NCBI GenBank assembly: GCA_048615375.1
Contig: JBMCLJ010000086.1
Coordinates: 1 to 5,900, forward strand
Length of the DNA: 5,900 nt
Direction of reading: 5' to 3'
Source of the DNA: JBMCLJ01 sp048615375
GTDB lineage: Bacteria; Patescibacteriota; Dojkabacteria; JAOAGR01
The first letter of the stretch is position 1; each line of letters opens with the position of its first letter. Positions 1-5,870 of the stretch are shown piece by piece. Made by a program: the position numbers and the translations under genes. Below the pieces are notes generated by a model that ran no database searches, was not told the origin of the DNA, and worked only from the letters and a program-made list of their open reading frames with translations.

Positions 1-1
1 A

Positions 2-1885
2 AACAATAATGTACTTCCGAAGCTGCTGCAATCCAGGCAAAAGGTTACCCGCCGCAGGATGATGCTGAAGGTCAAAGATGGTATGCGACTTCCAGTAAGC
101 ATCACGCTTTCCCCGATCAAAGAAGTCAGCGGTTACGACAGGGAAGGTAATAGACTTACTGGGATGGTAATAGTATTTAATGATATTTCCGAATATTTAA
201 GCAGTGAAGAAAAGCTCTATCAGAATGAAGAAAAATATCGTAAGCTGGTAGAGCTGTCGCCTGATATAATCGCCATCCACTCACGTGGTAAGCTGCTTTT
301 TGCAAATAAAGCTGCCAGGGATACATTTGGCATTACCAGTACTATGATTAAAAATGGTGTGCATATTGTGGATATTATCCCGGAGGAAAAGAACGCGGAT
401 GTAGCAAAGGAAGCCCAGAGAACAAAAGGAAATGCTCTTTTTTTGCCCAAAAAAAAGATGGAAGAAGTCGAAGTGAAGCTGCATAACAACAAAACAGTGG
501 CTCTTGAAGTATCCGGAGTGCCAATTACTTATAATAACAAACCCGCGGTACAGATTTTCGCGCGTAATATTACCTCCCGGAAAGCCTACGAAAAAACAAT
601 TCATGAGCTGGCCTATTTTGATCAGCTTACCGGGCTGTCCAACAGGATTATGTTCCGTTCCAATCTGGAGCAGATTATGAACGCGAGACGCGAAGTGTCT
701 TTTGGTCTGGTGTTTATTGACCTTGACGATTTTAAGCGAATTAACGATACGCTTGGGCATAGCATTGGGGATAATCTGCTGCAGCTGGTTTCTATGCGAT
801 TGCTTGAGCTTGTTGGTGATGGTGATTTACTCAGCAGGTTTGGGGGAGATGAATTTGTACTTGTCGTTGAGAATGTAAGCTCAGAGAAAAAGCTGCGGTC
901 TTTTGTGGAGAAGATAAACCAGGTTATTTCCCAGCCCTACGAGATCTTAAATTACGAAATATTTTTAAACGCGAGTATCGGAGTAGCAGTGTATCCAGAA
1001 GACAGTAAAAATCTGGACAAACTGATTATGTTCGCAGAAATAGCGATGTACCAGGCGAAGAAACAAGCCGGTGGTGGTTATATGTTATATACGAAAGAGA
1101 TTAATGTGCGGTCTCTGGAGCGTTTGCAACTCGAGGGTGCTTTACGCAGATCAATAAAAAAGTCTGAGTTCGAACTCCATTATCAGCCCAAGCTTTCTCT
1201 AAAAAACAACCAGGTTGTGGGTATGGAAGCTCTGGTGCGCTGGAAGAGGCCAGGGTACCCGATGATGTCACCGAATACGTTTATTCCAATTGCTGAGGAT
1301 ATGGGATTGATTCCCAAAATTGACGAATGGGTAGTGTATGAGGCATGCCGTCAAAACAAGGCCTGGCAGGATGAAGGACGTAAGCCTTTACGAGTAGCGG
1401 TAAACCTGTCTCTATTTGATTTTAAAGTCAACCTGGTGTCTTTTATTCGTAATGCATTACGGGAGACTAAAATGGATCCGCAGTATCTTGAGCTTGAATT
1501 AACCGAAAGTCTGATGATGGAAAATTATAATAGTATTATTGGAGTTTTGTATCAGCTGAAAGACTTAGGAGTTAATGTAACTATCGATGATTTTGGGACT
1601 GGTTATTCATCTCTGTCTCGACTTCAGAAACTTCCTATTGATATTCTTAAAATTGACAAGTCATTTGTGACCAATATTCCACGCGAACCTGATCAGCTGG
1701 CGATTGTTTCGGCAATTATCGGGATTTCTAAAAGTTTAAAATTACAAATTATCGCGGAAGGAGTAGAGGAGCCGGAACAGTTTTCATTGCTAAAAAGATA
1801 CGGTTGTGACGAGATCCAGGGGTTCTATGTTAGCCCCCCCGTAGCAAAAGAGCAGTTTTTTGAAGCGATCAGGAAATATCTGTAA
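2..1885 (+). CDS. PAS-PAS-GGDEF-EAL cyclic-di-GMP signalling protein (5' end outside window)
   Basis: Probable bifunctional diguanylate cyclase/phosphodiesterase that makes and hydrolyses cyclic-di-GMP under control of PAS sensor domains. The frame is open without a stop from base 2, so the gene enters from the left. The first in-frame ATG (59) lies inside a PAS domain and has no spaced ribosome site, so it is not the start. Numbering residues from that ATG: 1-45 is the C-terminal half of a PAS domain ending in FNDISE; 52-175 is a second PAS domain; 183-346 is GGDEF, with FIDLDDFK metal residues and RFGGDEF at 260-266; about 358-608 is EAL. The catalytic EAL set looks complete: E390-A-L, N449, E480 in ELTES, D510-D511 in DDFGTG, K531, E567 and Q587. 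The RxxD inhibitory site before GGDEF reads GDGD, so product inhibition is probably lost. No transmembrane segment is visible in this part. It ends with TAA, 8 bases from the convergent neighbour. The domain assignment is very sure; which activity dominates cannot be told from sequence. Confidence 0.96.
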   Translation, partial: NNNVLPKLLQSRQKVTRRRMMLKVKDGMRLPVSITLSPIKEVSGYDREGNRLTGMVIVFNDISEYLSSEEKLYQNEEKYRKLVELSPDIIAIHSRGKLLFANKAARDTFGITSTMIKNGVHIVDIIPEEKNADVAKEAQRTKGNALFLPKKKMEEVEVKLHNNKTVALEVSGVPITYNNKPAVQIFARNITSRKAYEKTIHELAYFDQLTGLSNRIMFRSNLEQIMNARREVSFGLVFIDLDDFKRINDTLGHSIGDNLLQLVSMRLLELVGDGDLLSRFGGDEFVLVVENVSSEKKLRSFVEKINQVISQPYEILNYEIFLNASIGVAVYPEDSKNLDKLIMFAEIAMYQAKKQAGGGYMLYTKEINVRSLERLQLEGALRRSIKKSEFELHYQPKLSLKNNQVVGMEALVRWKRPGYPMMSPNTFIPIAEDMGLIPKIDEWVVYEACRQNKAWQDEGRKPLRVAVNLSLFDFKVNLVSFIRNALRETKMDPQYLELELTESLMMENYNSIIGVLYQLKDLGVNVTIDDFGTGYSSLSRLQKLPIDILKIDKSFVTNIPREPDQLAIVSAIIGISKSLKLQIIAEGVEEPEQFSLLKRYGCDEIQGFYVSPPVAKEQFFEAIRKYL

Positions 1886-1893
1886 GTATCCGA

Positions 1894-3504
1894 CTACTGT
1901 GCGGTTTTGATCAATTGTCTCATGATATTGTATTCTCTCCAGTAGTACTCCTTTTCATCAATCTTTGCCAGGTAAGTTTTAACCCATGCTTCCAATAACT
2001 CTCTTTCTTCTGTGGAAAGCTCCATACTTTCGTCATTGAGTACTTCTACAGCCACAAGGATGCCATCAGCTGAATACACATCATTCTGGTATTTCGCGTG
2101 CCCGGTTCTGCTTGAGAACAACTCCGAACTTTCCCCGTTGAGAGGTATGGTGTATGTTGGATCGTATACTTCTATCGCGTCACGTTGTGCCAGCTCATAA
2201 TTAATTTTGTTTACAAGGTAATCGTTCGGTAATGCAGTCTGTATCGCGAAAAATAATGTAGTGATTCCAAATGCAACATAAAACAGTTTATTATGCTTGC
2301 GTACCAGCAGTCCGGAGAATACCATGGCTACGAGTATTCCAAGCAGAGGCAGGAATGTATGTGCAAGGAAGCGTTTATTTGTGAACCCATAAGTGCTTTC
2401 GTAAAGCCATAAACGTTGGTGCGCGGAAAATATCAGGAACAGCGTACTGAGCAAGAGTATACCTGCATTGATGTAGAAGAATATTCGCACAGCCTGGTTC
2501 CCTTTTTTATATGATTTATATGGGCTGGCGATATAATATATGAGACCTGCATTAATGATCGCAACAAGTATTAATTCCCAGAACCTGGAAACAGCCAGTT
2601 GAGAAAAAGAATCCAGGTCTCGAAGCTCAAGCAGTTCCCTTGGCTGGCTAAAGTCGTATACCAGCTCGAAATACACGAATGGAATAAGAAAGATATTGAG
2701 GATACATATCGTGAGAATCAGTACAAAGAATACATACTTTTTTAGTTCTCGTGAAGCTTTAATGTCTTGCCCGCTTATTTTGTCGGCGTAGTCAAATACT
2801 GATTTGAAGGCCAATACTTCAGTCAGCAGGAATAGAAATAAAAAACCTGCAATGAAAATTCGGGCAATAGTAGTCCTCAGTGAAAAATCAAATAAAAAGA
2901 TACTGTCAATTAACCCGGCGTATTCGGTATTAGCACTTCTTAATAAAAGAACCGCTATAAGAATTACCGGAAAACCAATAACCAGGAATAGGCCTGTCAG
3001 CTTCAGCACGGGATACAATTTTTTCATAGAAGATTTTGAGGTGTGGCGTGCAGCTCTGGCAGATTGTGCTTGATTCATTAATTTTGGGATAAAGTCAAAG
3101 AAACCAGCGAGCTTTCCAACCAGATAAAACATGGTTCCAATGACATACCGTGTTATGAAGTTTTTCTTGAATATATCCGTTGCCAGATTGAGATTAATGA
3201 GTGGGAAGAGTACGAGGAGGAATAGTACAGGAAGCCATGGATTCTGCGTAGAGAAAATAAAGCTGAAGCTGAGTACACTATAAGAAAGGATGAGAAGGAT
3301 AGTGGTGAGATTGAGATGTATCTTCGGAAATGACCTTGTTATAACGATAAGATCCCCAACCAGAACAAGTAAAAACCACAACGTGAGTCCTAGTGAAGGA
3401 GCTCCTGTAGCCGGGATAAATAAAAACGCCGCCAGCAATCCTCCAGTTAGTGAAAAGGCGAGCGTGTACCTGATATAGTTTCTGATATTAATTGTAGTAT
3501 CCAT
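1894..3504 (-). CDS. Polytopic membrane protein, DUF4153/DUF4173-like
   Basis: A 536-residue integral membrane protein of unknown function. About 10 to 12 hydrophobic helices lie at roughly residues 13-33, 37-57, 66-85, 89-105, 165-188, 213-233, 256-280, 308-326, 339-360, 380-400 and 406-424. A hydrophilic C-terminal domain of about 110 residues follows. The stretch RLWLYESTYGFTNKR (364-378) and the ALPNDYLVNKINYELAQR stretch (424-441) resemble the R-x-Y-x-x-x-YG-x-T-x-x-R and NPDxLIxRYNIxR signatures that I recall for the DUF4153/DUF4173 families. That family call is from memory and is moderate. The start ATG is the first in frame near the intergenic region and directly begins a short polar N-terminus before helix 1. 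No Shine-Dalgarno precedes it (GTCAACCAATT-ATG). A TATATT box 13 bases upstream lacks a clear -35. The stop is TAG. It is divergent from the surface protein gene and convergent with the GGDEF-EAL gene. A transporter or envelope role is possible but unsupported. Confidence 0.7.
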   Translation of the reverse strand: MDTTINIRNYIRYTLAFSLTGGLLAAFLFIPATGAPSLGLTLWFLLVLVGDLIVITRSFPKIHLNLTTILLILSYSVLSFSFIFSTQNPWLPVLFLLVLFPLINLNLATDIFKKNFITRYVIGTMFYLVGKLAGFFDFIPKLMNQAQSARAARHTSKSSMKKLYPVLKLTGLFLVIGFPVILIAVLLLRSANTEYAGLIDSIFLFDFSLRTTIARIFIAGFLFLFLLTEVLAFKSVFDYADKISGQDIKASRELKKYVFFVLILTICILNIFLIPFVYFELVYDFSQPRELLELRDLDSFSQLAVSRFWELILVAIINAGLIYYIASPYKSYKKGNQAVRIFFYINAGILLLSTLFLIFSAHQRLWLYESTYGFTNKRFLAHTFLPLLGILVAMVFSGLLVRKHNKLFYVAFGITTLFFAIQTALPNDYLVNKINYELAQRDAIEVYDPTYTIPLNGESSELFSSRTGHAKYQNDVYSADGILVAVEVLNDESMELSTEERELLEAWVKTYLAKIDEKEYYWREYNIMRQLIKTAQ

Positions 3505-3566
3505 AATTGGTTGACGTAATATAATTAGCTTTTAATGTCACGGGGGGTACATCAATCTTTATTACC

Positions 3567-3597
3567 GAATGTTGAATATACCGGTTATATCTCATTC
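3567..3597. promoter_or_regulatory. Imperfect palindrome in the divergent intergenic region
   Basis: The outer arms GAATG (3567-3571) and CATTC (3593-3597) are exactly complementary. Inside them ATATACC pairs with GGTTATAT, with one bulged base, around a CCGG centre at 3581-3584. The site lies just upstream of the -35 box of the rightward promoter and about 60 bases upstream of the leftward gene's start. It could be an operator or a small hairpin. The whole gap 3505-3645 holds no gene that I can support. The match is short and AT-rich, so chance is a real alternative. Confidence 0.3.
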
Positions 3598-3609
3598 TGT
3601 GGCAAAATA

Positions 3610-3638
3610 TTTACAATTTCGGGAAAAGCCTATAAAAT
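3610..3638 (+). promoter_or_regulatory. Sigma70-type promoter for a leaderless surface-protein mRNA
   Basis: TTTACA at 3610-3615 is followed, after a 17-base spacer, by TAAAAT at 3633-3638; an overlapping TATAAA starts at 3631. The end of the -10 box is 7 bases before the ATG at 3646, so transcription should begin at or within a base or two of the A of the start codon. This predicts a leaderless message and decides the start codon. The call rests on sequence alone; a 5'-end map would confirm it. Confidence 0.7.
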
Positions 3639-3645
3639 ACCTACC

Positions 3646-4557
3646 ATGCAAACTAAAAGCAAATTATCTAAACTATTTACACTTTGCATTGCCCTAACCA
3701 CAATATTTACCTTATCCAGTGCCTACATCATGGCTGGACCAGCGCCAACGGGAGAACAGGTCGTTGATGAAGCTACTCCGCCTACTCAGGGGGATAGTGA
3801 TGACCAGGATTCTGATGGAGATTCGGGAAATAACGGAGATAACGGAGATAACGGAGATAACGGTAATGGGAATGAAGGTTCCGGTGACCAGGACGGACAA
3901 CTGGGAAATCTACCCGAAGAATACCAGCAGGAAGGTTCAGAAACCACTGATTTATCCCAGGTTGATGACCTCAGTTCTGTAGAGAATTTTACACTGGATA
4001 TTCCAGGTAAAAATAAAGTAGTCTTTAACGAACCGGTAGATCTCTCTGCTGATGATATCTTTGACAGAATTAATGATGGTGTAAACATTGATGAAACAGG
4101 TAAGGTAGAAATTGACAGCGAGTTACTCCCTGAACTTAATAAACCAGCGTCTATTACCATGCGTGGTATTGACCTGGAATCTCCAGAGATAATTAAAGAC
4201 CGTGAAGAGGAAGCAAATGTTTCCAACTTGAATTACGACAGGGATAGTCAGATTCTCACATTTGATGTAGAAGGCTTTTCGACGTACGAAGCTGTTGAGG
4301 ATGCGGAGGCTGCTATTGAAGAAGCTCGACAGGAAGCAGAGGAAGACAATAACGGCATTGCCTGGTGGTTATGGATGTTACTGGGCTGTCTTGTATTGAT
4401 TATTATACTTATTGTAGCGCTGTTGCTTATCAGAAAACCAAAAAAGGATAAGGAAGAAGTAGAAGTCAAGGAAGAGAAAAAGGAGGAGAAGAAAGAGGAG
4501 AAAGACGATAAGAAACAAGGGAAGAAGGAGAAAAAACAGGACAAGGAGAAAAAATAA
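3646..4557 (+). CDS. Secreted single-pass surface protein with acidic repeat region and Lys/Glu-rich cytoplasmic tail
   Basis: A 303-residue envelope protein of unknown role. A longer frame begins at 3535, but I chose the ATG at 3646 because a clean signal peptide starts there (MQTKSKLSK, then a hydrophobic core to about residue 28) and the promoter overlaps the extra 37 codons. In order: signal peptide 1-29; acidic Asp/Gly/Asn low-complexity region about 45-83 containing GDN repeats; linker; a probable beta-rich module about 113-216 containing ELNKPASITMRGI and LTFDVEGFSTYE; a short acidic helix about 217-235; one transmembrane helix about 237-263 (starting IAWWLWMLLG); then a 40-residue tail made almost entirely of Lys and Glu. 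The topology should be outside for the module and cytoplasmic for the tail. There is no LPxTG signal and no lipobox. The module recalls repeats in CPR and archaeal surface proteins, from memory. It could be an adhesin, S-layer-associated or wall-organising protein. It ends convergent with rplA. Confidence 0.85.
   Translation: MQTKSKLSKLFTLCIALTTIFTLSSAYIMAGPAPTGEQVVDEATPPTQGDSDDQDSDGDSGNNGDNGDNGDNGNGNEGSGDQDGQLGNLPEEYQQEGSETTDLSQVDDLSSVENFTLDIPGKNKVVFNEPVDLSADDIFDRINDGVNIDETGKVEIDSELLPELNKPASITMRGIDLESPEIIKDREEEANVSNLNYDRDSQILTFDVEGFSTYEAVEDAEAAIEEARQEAEEDNNGIAWWLWMLLGCLVLIIILIVALLLIRKPKKDKEEVEVKEEKKEEKKEEKDDKKQGKKEKKQDKEKK
3826..3870 (+). repeat. 9-bp in-frame tandem repeat (GGAGATAAC)
   Basis: Three identical units GGAGATAAC lie at 3835-3861. 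A degenerate unit GGAAATAAC precedes them (3826-3834) and a more degenerate one, GGTAATGGG, follows (3862-3870). They encode Gly-Asn-Asn, three Gly-Asp-Asn, and Gly-Asn-Gly in the exposed linker of the surface protein. The unit is a multiple of three, so copy-number change would alter linker length and keep the frame. Confidence 0.9.
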
Positions 4558-4581
4558 ATTCGTTACAACCATAACGGCATC

Positions 4582-4621
4582 GTAGGGACGCATGTAGGGA
4601 CGCAAGATTTTGCGTCCCTAC
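4582..4621. repeat. REP-like palindrome with an extra direct half-unit, between convergent genes
   Basis: GTAGGGACGCAA (4594-4605) and TTGCGTCCCTAC (4610-4621) form a perfect 12-bp stem with a GATT loop. The half-unit GTAGGGACGCAT (4582-4593) directly precedes it and differs from the left arm only in its last base, so it could compete for the right arm. The element fills most of the 74-base gap between the surface protein stop (4557) and the rplA stop (4632). Neither side has a U-tract, so it is not a canonical intrinsic terminator, although it may end or protect transcripts from both sides. Its form fits a REP/MITE-type dispersed repeat; this window cannot show other copies. A weaker inverted repeat, CGTTA/TAACG, lies just left of it at 4561-4576. 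Confidence 0.8.
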
Positions 4622-4631
4622 TGGGGATTGA

Positions 4632-5315
4632 TTACAGGTTTACTAATTCTCCGATTCCAACGCGTACGCTGGGTCCCATGGTGGTTTTGATATGAATTGA
4701 TTTTATATCATTCAACAGTCCTGGAGAGGTTTCTTTAATTGCACCTATCAATGTTTTCATGTTTGCCATGACATTGTCTGAACCCTGACCAGTCTTGCCG
4801 ACCACTGTGTTTATCACTCCGGATTTGTCTTCTTTAAAGTTTTTCTTACCGGCTTTAAATTCTTTTACGGTACCTGCAATATCGGTGGTAACAGTGCCGG
4901 TTTTTGGATTAGGCATTAAGCCCTTTGTTCCCAGCTGCTTGCCGAGACGGGCAATCTTTGGCATGACTGATGGTGTGGCAACTGCTACATCAAAGTCAAA
5001 CCAGTTTTCATTCTGGATTTTTTCTATGAATTCTTCCAGCCCCGCGTAGTCAGCTCCTGCATCTGTTGCTGCTTTTGCTTCTTCTCCCTCAGCGAATACA
5101 AGTACCTTGACGCTTTGTCCGAACTGATGAGGATACGTAACAGCAACTTTATACGGCTGCGGGTTTTTATTTGAACGGGATACAGCGATTTTCAGTTCAA
5201 CTGCCTGGTCGAACTTATACGGATTGTTTGAGCATGCTGCTTCAACATAGGATTGGAGATCTGTGGTTTTCCCGACCGTATCCGCGATTTTTTTATAGTT
5301 TTTCGATCGTTTCAT
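4632..5315 (-). CDS. rplA: Large ribosomal subunit protein uL1
   Basis: L1 of the 50S subunit, which binds 23S rRNA at the mobile L1 stalk, helps release E-site tRNA, and in many bacteria represses its own operon by binding mRNA. The 227 residues are near the usual length. Visible signatures are KFDQAVEL (34-41), FDFDVAVATP (106-115), GLMPNPKTGTVT (132-143) and TTMGPSVRV (211-219). Phe35 and the Thr-Met-Gly triad 212-214, which correspond to known RNA-contact residues, are kept. Divergences: LGTKGLMPNPK has Thr130 where Pro is usual, and the QQVRG...LPHGTGK region reads QPYKVAV...YPHQFGQ. The start ATG lies 33 bases after the rplK stop, so the two are probably co-transcribed. No Shine-Dalgarno precedes it (GATATTGTAATC-ATG). 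No rplJ or rplL follows. The identification is secure. Confidence 0.98.
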   Translation of the reverse strand: MKRSKNYKKIADTVGKTTDLQSYVEAACSNNPYKFDQAVELKIAVSRSNKNPQPYKVAVTYPHQFGQSVKVLVFAEGEEAKAATDAGADYAGLEEFIEKIQNENWFDFDVAVATPSVMPKIARLGKQLGTKGLMPNPKTGTVTTDIAGTVKEFKAGKKNFKEDKSGVINTVVGKTGQGSDNVMANMKTLIGAIKETSPGLLNDIKSIHIKTTMGPSVRVGIGELVNL

Positions 5316-5348
5316 GATTACAATATCGTGAATTATTTAGTGTACTGG

Positions 5349-5771
5349 TTATTTAACTTCAAGTCCCATGTTTTTCGCGGTACCTTCGATGATTTTCTCA
5401 GCGCCTTCGATAGTGAGCGCGTTAAGATCCTGCATCTTTTTTTCCGCGATTTCCCGAACCTGATCTTTAGTCACGGTACCAACTTTGTTTTTGTTTGGAA
5501 TACCTGATCCTTTCTGGATCTTCGCAGCTTTTTTTAGAAGCTCAGAAGCCGGAGGGGTCTTTAATATAAATGTGTAAGAACGATCTTCGTACACGGTAAT
5601 TATCGCGGGAATTACCATATCACCCATTTGCGCGGTTTGATCATTAAAATCCTTGCAAAACTGGCCAATATTGATACCCGTTGCTCCAAGAGCCGGTCCA
5701 ATCGGCGGTGCCGGATTGGCCTTGCCCGCTGGGGCTTGTATCTTTACAACTGCTTTGACTTTTTTTGCCAT
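5349..5771 (-). CDS. rplK: Large ribosomal subunit protein uL11
   Basis: L11 of the 50S subunit, part of the GTPase-associated centre with 23S rRNA helices 43/44; it contacts elongation factors and, in other bacteria, is needed for RelA activation and thiostrepton sensitivity. The 140 residues are full length. The N-terminal domain (1-70) contains the proline-rich PAPPIGPALG (20-29) and INIGQFCKDFN (33-43). The C-terminal rRNA-binding domain (about 73-140) contains SGIPNKNKVGTVT (89-101) and the final IEGAEKIIEGTAKNMGLEV (121-139). The start MAKKVKAVVKIQAPAGKA is canonical, and a TATAAT box ends 8 bases before it, so the mRNA is probably leaderless. It is first in the visible operon, with rplA 33 bases downstream. 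The usual upstream secE-nusG genes would lie beyond the right edge, if present. Confidence 0.99.
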   Translation of the reverse strand: MAKKVKAVVKIQAPAGKANPAPPIGPALGATGINIGQFCKDFNDQTAQMGDMVIPAIITVYEDRSYTFILKTPPASELLKKAAKIQKGSGIPNKNKVGTVTKDQVREIAEKKMQDLNALTIEGAEKIIEGTAKNMGLEVK

Positions 5772-5779
5772 AACGAGGG

Positions 5780-5809
5780 ATTATACCTTTAAGTTAGTGG
5801 AAAAGTAAA
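5780..5809 (-). promoter_or_regulatory. Consensus promoter for a leaderless rplK-rplA mRNA
   Basis: Read on the minus strand, a perfect TATAAT (5785-5780) is preceded, after an 18-base spacer, by TTTACT (5809-5804). Eight bases (CCCTCGTT) separate the -10 box from the rplK ATG, so the predicted start of transcription falls at or next to the start codon. Transcripts from an upstream gene could also read through. Confidence 0.7.
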
Positions 5810-5870
5810 ATGTTCAACAATTTAAGTAGAGTTTGATGTTTACATTTCTTTAATCAATCCGATCTCAAAT

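Noticed and set aside
437..457. A/T-rich hairpin and A-AAA-AAG slippery site in the second PAS domain
   Set aside because: T7 and A8 runs flank GCCC, and a -1 slip would stop at 484-486. With no stimulatory structure seen and an uninterrupted downstream frame, ordinary Leu-Pro-Lys coding explains it.
3535..3645. N-terminal extension of the surface protein from an ATG at 3535
   Set aside because: It places 37 residues before a clear signal peptide and overlaps a good promoter ending 7 bases before the ATG at 3646.
3826..3870. CRISPR-like array
   Set aside because: The units are 9 bases, contiguous, without spacers and in frame within a gene.
3786..4226. Long open frame antisense to the surface protein gene
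   Set aside because: Its Ser/Pro-rich low-complexity sequence is the mirror of the Asp/Gly/Glu codons on the other strand; no start signals or family resemblance.
4248..4605. Two antisense open frames opposite the charged tail and transmembrane region
   Set aside because: The Phe/Ser- and Leu/Phe-rich sequences are shadows of the purine-rich Lys/Glu codons; one starts inside the REP-like element.
4594..4621. Intrinsic (Rho-independent) terminator
   Set aside because: The stem is strong, but neither strand has a T-tract after it, so I list it as a REP-like repeat that might still affect 3' ends.
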